From: Hirsutella rhossiliensis
Lineage: Eukaryota; Ascomycota; Sordariomycetes; Hypocreales; Ophiocordycipitaceae
Direction: 5' to 3'
Assembly (NCBI RefSeq): GCF_020360975.1
Contig: NW_025408678.1
Coordinates: 1,178,001-1,242,000, forward strand
Length of the DNA: 64,000 nt
Below the pieces are notes generated by a model that made no database searches, was not told where the DNA came from, and worked only from the letters and a program-made list of their open reading frames with translations. This document shows, one piece after another, positions 45,540 through 55,871 of this stretch; positions within the stretch are counted from its first letter, which is position 1; every line of letters begins with the position of its first letter. The position numbers and the translations under genes were made by a program.

Positions 45540-46930
45540 AGTTCGGCCTCCCTAGCCCTGCTAGCCGGCGGGTATCTCGAGCTCGACCTCTTATCCCGGC
45601 GCGGTCTACCTAGTCCCCGCTTCCGGACTATAGTCGATTTAGGAACGCCCTAGGTTTCGATAGTAAGGAGCACCCGTTGCTCGGCGTACGTCTAGGTATT
45701 CGCGAACCGTTAGGGTCGTCGCAGGTAGTTTTCCCTTGCCTTTTCCTAGGCTTTATTCGCTACGAGGTAGGTCTAGGTCTACGATAGGTAGTCCCCTTAG
45801 TATAAGATATAGTTATAGGGGATTTCGCCCTTCTTAGCCCTATATTCGTCCTCGCCTCTATCGTATACCGTGCTCCTATATCGGCTATAGAGTTATATCG
45901 ATATATATCGCTTAGTAATATAGCTATATCTATAGTAGTTATAGCACCTCTATAGTTAGACCGACTTATCGTAGGGTTTATATCGGAAGATCTATGCTTT
46001 AAGGACTAGGCCTAGGTCGTAGAGCCTATTAGCCTCCTCTAGGCTACTAACCCTAATAAGTATAGTTATCGCCGTCGATATCTTAGATTAAGGGCGTAGC
46101 GCCTGGGCCCGGAGGACCTCGACTTTATTCGCCTCTATAATCTCGTAGAGCAATCGCTCCCTATCTACCGTCGCTACCCCTAAGGGGACGTTCTTTACGA
46201 CTACCGTATACGCGCGGCGGGAGATCGTAGCCTCTAGTCTAAATACGGCCTTAACCTAGCCTTAGTCCCTCTAATAGGCTCTCGCCGCGGTGTTAAATAT
46301 AACCGCGATATCTCCGCTTTAAAGGCGCCTCGCCACTATAGCGCTGGTGGCTTTTAGGGCCGTATTTACCGCCTTTACTATATCTTTTAGTTCGCGGCTT
46401 AGGATTTCGGGCGGTGCCCTAGTAGGGACTACGATAATCTCGCGTTTATAGCGCGGTAGGACCTATTTTACCGTAGCTTTATATCGGGTCGGTCCCCTAG
46501 TCTCGGCTACGACCGCGGCCTAGGTTCGCTTAGGGCCCCCCGGGCCCGAAGCGATGCCTAGGCGGAGTTCTTCCTTAACTGCCTCCTTAATTATATCCTA
46601 GATTATCGTCTTAAAGCTCTCATCCGCGCGGAGCACCGCCGACGACGCGCTGCCGGCGCGGCTCTTCGCCTTAGAGAGCCGTTCGACTACTGCCTATACC
46701 CTACTAAACTATGCGCTTAGGATAAAGCCCGCGAGTTCGTCGTATACTGCTTTTTCTATAGGGTCGCTCGGCGCCTAGGCCGGTGTCGCATCGCTGCTTT
46801 AGGTTTATTGACTCGCTCTATCGGGGTATATAAATTCGGGTAGCGTCTCTTCGCGCTACGCGCTCTAATCGAGCCTAGTGCGTCGAGGGCCGCTACTACG
46901 TCTACCTACCCCTCGGCCTCGGCGTAGCAT
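45540..46930 (-). pseudogene. LINE-A ORF1 (gag-like, zinc knuckles)
   Basis: Minus-strand frame readable from ~46850: EETLPEFIYPDRAS, DELAGFILSA, a basic Ser/Ala stretch, FKTII-stop-DIIKEAVKEELRLGIA, then a Pro/Arg linker and a helical region. Near 45960-45870 are closely spaced Tyr residues in place of Cys/His (YYRYGYITKRY), i.e. zinc knuckles, with a second set after. It overlaps or abuts ORF2 at about 45.5 kb. Start codon not visible. Confidence 0.7.
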
Positions 46931-47041
46931 CGTTACTAAGGGTAATTAATGCTGCTAAATTAATTCTTAGTATTAGTTAGTATTTTAGTCGCGATGCGCA
47001 CCCGCTATAGGCGTGTGTCGGTTTCGCGAGAAGTTTTTATA

Positions 47042-47303
47042 AGTAGCGCTATATTATTCCTTTATTTTAGCGTGTTTATAGATTTTATATATCTTTAAAA
47101 GATATCTTATTAATAAACTATAATTATCGCGGTATTTAAGTAGCGTACTATAATTAGGTTCTAATAATATAACTTAGTCGTTTAAGTAGCGTTAATTAAT
47201 TTTCTAGTAGTTTAGTTCTATACTTAAGTAGGGTTTTAAAAGTACTTATCCTTTAAACTTAACTAAGAAGGTATTATATCGTGCTTTTATCTAGAAGTAT
47301 ATT
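47042..47303 (-). pseudogene. Gypsy-1 copy d, short segment between LINE-A and Copia-1 copy c
   Basis: Colinear in antisense with ~15560-15830 of copy c. Left end carries the LINE-A duplication, right end the Copia-1 duplication ATATT (47299-47303). Confidence 0.85.
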
Positions 47304-47778
47304 TATCGCGAAGCGTGGCCTAATTTCGTAGTTCTCGGAGATATCCCTTAGTAAGAGGGACTAAGGAAGCTAAAAAACAGGTTTTAAGGAAGGAGCTAAA
47401 AGGAGGTATAGAAAGGAGGGTAGGGGTAAGAGGGGAAGTAAAAGTAGCGATAGCTTCCTATAGAGGTAGCGAGAGATAAGACGGATATACCGGCAACGGC
47501 TAGAAAGAGGGAGGAAAACCGGCAAAGCTCGGTAGTTAAAAGGACATTAGTAGCTTCTTTAAGCAGGATCTTCTTTATTAATTAAGATGCTAGACGGGTA
47601 TAAAGAGGGGCGTTAGATAGAGGAAAGAAGGACAATTAAGGCAATATAACAATCACTCCCCTACTGCAATTGCTGCCCCCGTAAGATTCAAACATCTCTG
47701 CCCTGCCTATCCGACCCCTTACTTTTACTTTTACTTTCGTGTATTTTATATATACTTCTCGTATCTCTTTACGCGAGA
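47304..47778 (+). repeat. Copia-1 5' LTR (copy c)
   Basis: 475 bp, TATCGCGAAGCGTGG to TTTACGCGAGA. Followed by GTTATAAGCCCGGG, the primer binding site. Confidence 0.92.
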
Positions 47779-47849
47779 GTTATAAGCCCGGGAGGAATAG
47801 TATTCCTATACCTTCCGGCTACTATAAAAGGCACCTTCTTGCATCCTTT

Positions 47850-50800
47850 TACCCCTCTTACTAGAAAAGCCGATTTTTAACCGACTTTTCTGCCCCCCCT
47901 CTTCCGCAACGATAATAAAAATCGACTCCTCTGCCGTCCCTACGGTCCGTAGGACGATTCTTATAGAGCCCTAAGATTAGGATAAGTAGGTAAAGGAGCT
48001 ACGGGCTCGTGTAGATAGAACTATCTATAATTTAGTCTTCTCTAATAAGTAGGACCCTCTCGAGCCCCCTCTTCGTCCTAGGGCAACGGAATTTATAGAG
48101 GGAGCTTCCCTCTTCTCCGAGCTAACCTCTGCATAATAGAGAGCTTTTTCTGCTGCCTTAGGTGACTACGAGAGTCACCGTAAGGAATACCTTTACGAGA
48201 CGAAGTTGCTAACTACTACACGCACGGCGATAACGGAATCCGTTAGTGCTGCAAAGCTAATCACTCTTCGAGAAGAAGAGACTCCTAGGCAGTGGTTTTT
48301 AAAGCTCGAGACCTCGATAGCTCCCTCGAGGGGCTATATAACTAACCGTATTAGGAAGACCTATACGGCCTACCTAGGAGCCTTTTCTACTAGGAACCTA
48401 CCAGCTTCTTCGTGGCTAGCTAAGTAGGAAGAAATCCTTAAGGAAGCTAACTAATACTTCCTTATAGAAGCTCTTTCCGGCTAGTGGCTACGGGATATAT
48501 CTCTGCTAATAAAGCCTATTAGTAACGGTTACTCGACTATCTTTCGAGAGGCTAGCCGGGAATAAGACGAAGAGGCTGCTAGAGTATAATAGTAAGCAGT
48601 CTTGTTCCTTCGTAGCTAGCACTCGACCTAGACGGCTCGACCTGCTGCCCCTGCAGCTGCTGTAGCCCCTGTTGCTGCGGCTCCCGCTGCTGCTGCTGCG
48701 GCTGTTGCTCCTTCGGCTCCTCTTCCCTCGAGAGCATTAACACCGTTATTAACGGCTGCCCTAGGCCCGGCCCCGGCTCCGCCTCTTGCTCCGGGCCCGG
48801 CCCCGGCTCCGCCTCTTGCTCCGGGCCCGGCCCCGGTCCCGTTAGTTAGACCGGCCCGACTAGTCCCCTAATAGACCTTTTAGTCCGTTAGTCGAAAAAT
48901 CAGGGAACTAGTCGAAATCGAACCTCTTCGTCAAAATCAGCAATAAGGGGTAAAAAGGGGGGGTTTTTAAGCAGACCTTCTAGATCGGGACGAGGATTCC
49001 TCGAAGAAACAGAAGATTAGACGACGAAACGGCTGCCTAGCCTATAAATCCCTAGGCTATCGATTATTATAATACTAGTAGGTCTTTAAGGAAAACCGAC
49101 CCGAAGGATTCAACCCTTTAAAGAGGCTATAAGAAACGATACAATAGTCTCTTAAGGAGGACCCCTCGTTATAGAAGAAGATAGACGAGATTCGGGTTGC
49201 TAAGAAATAGCAACTAATGCCGCTGCCCTTATTCGAGCCGTAAATTCGAGGAAAAATCGTTAGTATAGCAAATCCGGCCTTTATCTTCCCTACGGATTAA
49301 CAAGGCCAAGACCAACCGTTAGAGCCCTCCGATTATCCCCTACGAAAATCAGCTATCCTTAACTCTAGTGCTTCCCTCGATATATATAATACACTCTCAC
49401 GATTCCGGTCCTTTAAGAAGGCATAGAGGGAATACCTTATTGCCGGGGAATTAACCGTACGGATAGAGGGGTACGGAAGGGTGAATTTCACGATGAAATT
49501 ACCTAATAGGTCTATACGAATTCTTCGACGAAAAAGGGTAGCTTTTTGCCCTCGATTTTCAACGAGCCTGATTTCCTTCCGCCTTCTTCGACAAGAAGGA
49601 ATCTTCTAGGATACGACGTCTAAGCCTACGAGGCTAGTCTAGAAGAATCAGACTATTGGGCTTATCGAGGAAAAATTCGGTTAATTTATTCTCGAATTCC
49701 GACCTATCCTTAGGAAGGAACTACTCGAGAAGTTAGCTTTCCCTGCTAGGAGGAATAGGTCTACCATAAAGGACCCTCTTCCGGCAGCCTAAGGAGACGG
49801 CATTCTTTGGCACGCACGACTTGGTCACCCGGGCCCCTTAGCTTTATATAAGCTAGGACAACAACAGGGCGTACGAATAAGGGGACTAAAGACCGTCGAA
49901 TGCGAACACTGCGGCTAAGGAAAGACTAGGAGACAAATTTCTAGACGAACGCCTTTACGGCCGGACCAGCCGTATAAGGAAATTTAGGTCGATTAGACCG
50001 ACGTCTCTAGGGATTAGGAAAGCTTCGTTAGGGTGATGTTTTTTATAGACGCTTTTTTAGGGATGGTTTTCCTATTTCTTACGGACCTACCTAAGCAAGC
50101 ATAACTAGTCTGCCTCCGGGACTTCGTTAACTAGATGAAATCCTACTTTAGCTATGAGGTAAAGAAGATACGGTCTAACGGAGAGCTATTTACGAAGGAT
50201 ATCTTAAATTAGCTTCGAAAAAGGGGCATTTTACCCCTCCCGTTAGCACCGAATACCTAGGCCTAGAACGGAGGGGCAGAAAGATTAGGGGGTGCTATAA
50301 TAGAAAGGGCCCGTACGATAAGACTTGCTGCGAGGCTTCCCTATAACCTTTAGAGGGAAGTCGTTGAGACCGCCTATTACCTTCGGAACCGGACCCCGAG
50401 GGACCCTAAGGACACTAGGGAACTAAACTAAGGAATAGACTAGAAATCCCCCCTTAAGCTATTTACGAAGAAGAGGGCCTCGCTAGCCTACCTTTATGCC
50501 TACGGCTGCAAGGCATACGCAATAACTGCCGATATATAGCTAAAAAGGAAGAAGAAAAGAAAGCTTGATCCTAGAGCCTTTATTAGTTACCTCGTTGGTT
50601 ATAATTCTACGAATATCTTCCGGATCTAGATTCCTCTTCTACGAAAGGTTATTTTAACTAGGGATATGATTTTCGACGAATCTAGCTTCTTCGACGGAAA
50701 GAGGGATTAATAGCCCCTCTTACTCTCTTAACGTTAGCTAATTTAGAAGATCTAAATTCCCCCTTCCTAATAGTCTTAAGAAGAGGTCCTAGACGAGGAA

Positions 50801-52920
50801 ACGGAAGAAGAAACCGACGTCGAAGTAGTAGAGGATAACGCCGACTTCGAGGAAGAAGAAGAAGAGGAAGCTACTAGATTAGATGATCTAGACGAAGAAG
50901 GAGACTATAGGAAAGCGGTAGAGCTAGAATACGCCTACCTACCTACGCCTCCTCCTACGTAAGAAGAAGATCTAGAAGTAGCTTTTTTAGTTAGTCTTCC
51001 CGTCTCGGCCCTTAAGGGGGTGGGAAAGGCACCTCTCTCGAAGGATTACCCGGCTGCCTTTTTGTCCCTGCTTCGAGAAGCAAAGGAAGGTATAGGGCCC
51101 GATACGGATACTAAAGAAGACTAACCTCTCCCCTATTTCGATCGTTTTTCCGACTTCTATCTAACGCCTATAGAAGACGGTTCCCACGGAGCATTTATAG
51201 CAGGCCGGCTCTTTAAGCCATAGCTATCAGCAAGGAAGGCACATAAAAGAGACCTCCCGGACCCACTAGCAAACCAGAAGCAGCTAGAAAGACACCCCTT
51301 TAGAGACTAGTTTTTCTAGGCCTAGAAAGACCACCTAGCCTTATACGAAGAGATAGGGTCTTTCGAAGAGGTCCTTAAGGAAAAAGCAAGAGGAAAACAG
51401 GTCCTTAGCTATAAGTAGGTCTTTATCTATAAGACTAATAAACACGGCTTCCTTTAAAAGTGTAAGGCCCGGCTAGTTATCTATAGGAATTAATAGGAAA
51501 AAGGGGATTTACCTACTAGGGCAACCACCCTAGCTAGGATGTCTTTTCGGACCCTAATAGCTATAGTAGCAGAATTCGACCTCGAGCTCGATTAGATAGA
51601 TATAGTTAACGCCTTTATTAACTGCCTACTTAAGGAAGAAGAAGTTATCTATATACGCCTTCTACTAGGCTTCTAATAGCTAGGAAAGGTTCTATGGCTT
51701 AGGAAAGCTCTATACGGACTATAAAGATCACCCCTTCTTTAGCAATAGCATTTAATAGGTTCCCTCGAAGCCCTAGGCTTTAAGAAAGTCCCTTAGGAAC
51801 CGTGTATAATATAGAAGGGTAAAATCACGGTCTTCTTCTACGTCGACGATATTATCTAGGCCTACCTAAAAGAGGAAGAGGCTGCTGCTAGGGAGGCTAT
51901 ACGAGGCCTATAATAAAGGTATAAGATAACTAGGCTAGGGGAGCTAAAGTGGTTCCTAGGGATACGAATCCTTAGGAATAGGTCCTAACGGACTATCTAG
52001 CTTACCTAAGACGCCTATATCGATAAGGTCGCTTACAAATTCCTCCCTAATTCCCTCGATAAGAAGCTTCCCTCTACGCCTATATTAGACGAAGAGCTTT
52101 TGCCTAATCCGTCCTTTTAAGCTAGGGAGCAAGAGAAACACTAATATTAATAGAAGGTAGGCTCCTTGCTTTTTTTAGCTATTTCTACTAGACCGGATAT
52201 CTCTTTTATAGTCTCCCGGCTAGCTAGGCATAACTAGAATCCTAGCCCTAGGCATTAAGAAGCAGTAGATAGAGCTATCCTTTATCTCTATTTAACGAGA
52301 TTATATGGTCTGCGCCTAGGAGGGTAGGGAAGGAAACAAGCTACCGAAATCTTCCTTTATTTAAGCGATTCGTCCTTTACGGATAATTCCTTAGATAGAA
52401 AGAGCTTATAGGGGTATATTATATCCCTTTTTAGAGGAACCATTGCTTAGAGAGCTTCGAAACAAGCTACCATTACTATATTAAGCACGGAGGCAGAGCT
52501 ACGAGCTCTTTTAGAAGCGTTAAAAGAAGCGATTTTCCTTAGCCGGCTGCTAATATCGTTACGACTATAAATTCCGTCCCCGTTAGCTATAGAATGCGAT
52601 AATATATAAACTATACGAATTCTTACGGAAAATAGTAAGTTATCGACCCGGCTACGGTATATCGATATCCACTAGCATTAGTTACGCTAAGAGGTCTAAA
52701 GGGGACTTATTTCCGTCCGTTAGGTTCTAACGGCATCGATAAAAGCCGACGGTCTTACGAAGCCCCTGCCGAAGTAGAAGCTAGCTGTCTTTTTATAGCA
52801 AATTAGGCTAGAAGACGTTCGAGAGAAGCTATCCTTAGAAGCCCGCCTTAAGAGTCTACGAGAGGAGCTAATAGCACGTAGGAGGAAGGAGACGTCTATA
52901 GCCGAAGAGAGGAATTAGGA
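47850..52920 (+). pseudogene. Copia-1 copy c gag-pol polyprotein
   Basis: Gag ~47.9-48.6 kb (YESHRKEYLYETKLLTTTRT.., ETPRQWFLKLETSIAPSRG). An Ala/Pro-rich linker with a 30 bp tandem repeat (48645-48840). GAG-pre-integrase 49795-49930 (GILWHARLGHPGPLALYKLG, CEHCG). Integrase core ~49980-50430 (FFIDAFLGMVFLF, AERLGGAIIERARTI). Acidic linker ~50770-50960. RT 51530-52280 with FFYVDDII at 51832-51855, catalytic Asp pair intact. RNase H 52290-52900. Stops are TAG/TAA from CAG, CAA or TGG, plus frame breaks. The 74-codon ATG frame at 48206-48427 is a surviving piece of gag. Copia order, inactive. Confidence 0.9.
48755..48840 (+). repeat. 30 bp tandem repeat in Copia-1 gag linker
   Basis: About two and a half copies of a 30 bp unit (GGGCCCGGCCCCGGCTCCGC at its core), encoding G-P-A-P-A-P-P-L-A-P. 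It sits in a longer Ala/Pro-rich stretch and is probably a disordered linker. Confidence 0.85.
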
Positions 52921-53194
52921 CTTATCCTAAAGGAGGGCCCCTAGCTTAATTAGGACTTGTTCTTCTTAAAGGCCCCCTTTTTAGGGACTTATCCTTAGAG
53001 AAGACCCCCTTTCTTGCAGGACTTAATTTCCTCCTTAGGCCCCCTTTTCCTAAAGTAGGTCTAAAAGAGCCCGGGGCTAAAACCCGGATTTCTCGAGTAG
53101 GGGAGAAGTATAGACTAAGACCTCCTTTATACGCTTACTAGCCCGAAGCCGTATTAGCTATGCCCTTAAGGGGCAGGCTATAGCTAAGGGGGTG

Positions 53195-53621
53195 TGTCGC
53201 GAAGCGTGGCCTGATTTCGCAGTTCTCGGAGATATCCCTTAGTAAGAGGGACCAAGGAAGCTAAAAAACAGGTTTTAAGGAAAAGTAGCGATAGCTTCTT
53301 ATAGAGGTAGCGAGAGATAAGACGGATATGCCGGCAACGGCTAGAAAAGAGGGGAAAAACCGGTAAAAAGCTCGGTAGTTAAAAGGACATTAGTAGCTTC
53401 TTTAAGCAGGATCTTCTTTATTAATTAAGATACTAGACGGGTATAAAGAGGGGCGTTAGATAGAGGAAAGAAGGATAATTAAGGCAATATAATAATCACT
53501 CCCTTACTACAATTACTGCCCCTATAAGATTTAAATATCTCTGCCCTGCCTATCCGACCCCTTACTTCTACTTTTACCTTTATATATTTTATATGCACTT
53601 CTCGTATCTCTCTACGCGAGA
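53195..53621 (+). repeat. Copia-1 3' LTR (copy c), internally deleted
   Basis: 427 bp, TGTCGCGAAGCGTGGCC to CTACGCGAGA, preceded by a purine tract (AAGGGGGTG). Lacks the ~50 bp corresponding to 47390-47439 of the 5' LTR. Confidence 0.92.
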
Positions 53622-55402
53622 ATATTATATAATCTAGGTAGATATATAATATCTATAAAATATACTTATAGTACTTATAAGTAAGTAGTATTTATAGATC
53701 GTCTTTAAATTTTCCTTATAGTTACTATTCTTATTATAGAGTTATAAAGGTATCGACTATAGCGATAGCTATAATATAGTCTTTTTTATATAGTACCGGT
53801 TAATATTAAATTAATATAGCTTATTAGTTTTCTATAAGAATTTAAGGTATTTATTAGGTTTTAATTTTAAGTATTTCTTTAAATTCTTTAAAGTATAAAG
53901 CGTATTCTTTAATTATACTATTTTCCCTTAATAGTAAGGGTAGTAGTATAAGTTCGTTCTTATCTTCCGTTTCTCTAAGTATTTCTTATTCTTTAAAGCT
54001 TATATCGTTAATACTTTATAATTCCTCTTTAAGTTACTATCTAAGTTTCGTAAGTATAAGGGCTATATTTATATCTTTTTTATTATACTATTTATAGACT
54101 ATCTATTATTATTAACGATTTTTATTTTATATATCTTCTTAGAATCGTTTACCGTTCTTCTTAATTTAGTCTTAAGAGACTCCTTTAAAATAAAGGTATT
54201 TTAGTTCTATAAATTTAACTTATTTTTATATTTTAGGATCCCTTTATTATATTATTATAAAGGTCTTCTTTAATAGCTTTAAGAACTATCTAGTACTATT
54301 CTTATCGCTTAAGTATACTATATATTCGTCGTTATAGTATATAGTTTAACTAAGGAGTTTATACTTTAGTTCTTATCTATTAGTAGCGTTTAAGTATTTC
54401 TTACCTTTTAAGGCTAGTATTTAATAGGTTTTCTTCTCCTTATAAGGTTATTTATATTCTTTAAAGTAATATCTAAGTTTCCTATAGTTAAAATACTTTC
54501 CTTTACTTTTCTATATTATATTTAGATCTATCTTACTTAGGTTAGTTATATAAGTATAAGTAATAGGAGTTTCGCGCTTCTTTTTATAGTTAGCGCGTTA
54601 GTTAAAGTTATTTTTATAGGAAGGGTTCTAGTTTCCTCTTCCTTATTTCTTTTCTTAGCGTCGCGCGTACTATCTATCGTCGATTCGTACTACTATAGTA
54701 ATATAGTCTAAGAGGTTATTAAGTCGATTTTCCTTATAAAGCTTATCCTTAACTTCTTTTTTAAGCCTATTATAAAATTATAATATAAGAGGTTCGTCGT
54801 CTTAATTAAGTTTTAAGGTAACTTAATAGAACTTTATAGTATAATCTAATACTAAGATCCTTTATTAGAGTTCTTAAAGTTTTTATTTAGCTTCTTATTC
54901 CTTATCGGTTATTCTAAATACCTTTATAATAGCTTCTTTAAATCCTTAGAAACTAGTAAAGACTTTATCTATCTCGTTATCTCGTTACGCTAGTTAGTTA
55001 TTAAGAAAATCCCTTATAATAGGTCTAAACTAAGCGAGTACTATTCTAGATAAATAATTTCCTACGTAGAGTACCTTTTCGACTAGGTCTAAAAGTTTAG
55101 TAAGGTAAAACCGGTAGTAAGCTTTAAGTTAAGTAAGAAAGTCTTAAAGTATACTATAAGTACTATTAAATAGTCCTAGCTATTTTAGTTTAACTACTTC
55201 TTTAAGGTCCTTAACTTATTTATTACCTCCTTTATTCCTAAGTAACTATACCTTATATTAAAGGGTAATAATCTCGCGTATTATATTCTAAGGCAATATA
55301 GTAGCTCTAGAGTTAGTTAATCTAGTTTACTATATAAGTATATTAATAGTTACGATATTACTTAGAGTAACGCGGTATTATATTAAATAAGAGCTTTTAA
55401 CG
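53622..55402 (-). pseudogene. Gypsy-1 copy d gag and leader
   Basis: Antisense of ~13785-15555 of copy c: zinc knuckle region near 54450-54510, capsid part ~54720-55200, leader ~55260-55402 next to the 5' LTR. Ligand Cys/His read as Tyr, and the start is not visible. Confidence 0.8.
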
Positions 55403-55871
55403 TATAATAACTAGTATTATTCTTAAGGGATAAACCTATTAAGGGGTTTATATTAGTAGATATAATAGGGCGTAGTCTAAGTAATAATAAGTATATTACG
55501 TTAGTAATAAGTTAGAGGTTATAGACTATAGACTATAACTAAGTAATTAAGTAATTAGAATTAAAGATAAGATTGTAATAAGGATCGTAATAATTATAAT
55601 ATTAAAAGCTAGAGAGCTATCTATTAAAAGGAGTAAAAGTAGGTAGCTATATATACCTATAGAGACTATCCTTAGATTATAGGCCTAGCTATAATCCCTA
55701 ACGTTAGATTATATAGAGCGTAGTAATCTCGTTAATCCTAGATTACTTGAATCTCTACGATCCCTTTAATCTTATACCTATTAGATAGTCGTGCTAATAA
55801 TTTATTTATTAGACCGTGTTATATACTTAACGCGGTCGACTATTAGCGGCCTAATAGCTATAGTCGTAATA
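55403..55871 (-). repeat. Gypsy-1 5' LTR (copy d)
   Basis: 469 bp, pair of 27983-28451. Duplication AGAAG follows at 55872-55876. Confidence 0.9.

Larger units (their letters stand above)
39683..47041 (-). mobile_element. LINE-A: full-length Tad-like non-LTR retrotransposon with an antisense gene
   Basis: 7359 bp in minus orientation, flanked by the 11 bp duplication AGTAGCGCTAT (39672-39682, 47042-47052) inside Gypsy-1 copy d. Copy c around 15820 shows the empty site in antisense. The 3' end is a (TAA)n tail (as ATT repeats at 39681-39699). ORF1 is at ~46.9-45.55 kb, ORF2 at ~45.45-42.04 kb, then ~2.3 kb holding a plus-strand gene, then the 3' UTR. The element is noticeably richer in G+C than its surroundings, so either milder RIP or a G+C-rich origin. 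Confidence 0.88.
47304..53621 (+). mobile_element. Copia-1 copy c: youngest, best preserved Copia-1 element
   Basis: 6318 bp, 5' LTR 47304-47778, 3' LTR 53195-53621, duplication ATATT at 47299-47303 and 53622-53626 within Gypsy-1 copy d. Copy c of Gypsy-1 at ~15550 has the uninterrupted target in antisense (AGTATATTATATAATCTAG). CpA and TpG are much more frequent here than around it (intact CAC, TGC, TGG codons), so RIP was milder or acted fewer times. Confidence 0.93.
27983..55871 (-). mobile_element. Gypsy-1 copy d: minus-strand chromovirus carrying three later insertions
   Basis: Outer LTRs 27983-28451 and 55403-55871, both 469 bp, with duplication AGAAG at 27978-27982 and 55872-55876 inside Copia-1 copy b. 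The gypsy sequence itself is 28452-33025, 39327-39682, 47042-47303 and 53622-55402, colinear on the minus strand with copy c. Missing intervals are Copia-2, LINE-A and Copia-1 copy c, each with its own duplication. Antisense gene of type I at 28594-29318. Confidence 0.9.

Noticed and set aside
48206..48427. A 74-codon ORF with ATG as a separate small gene
   Set aside because: It is in frame with the Copia-1 gag sequence on both sides and ends at a RIP-type TAG.
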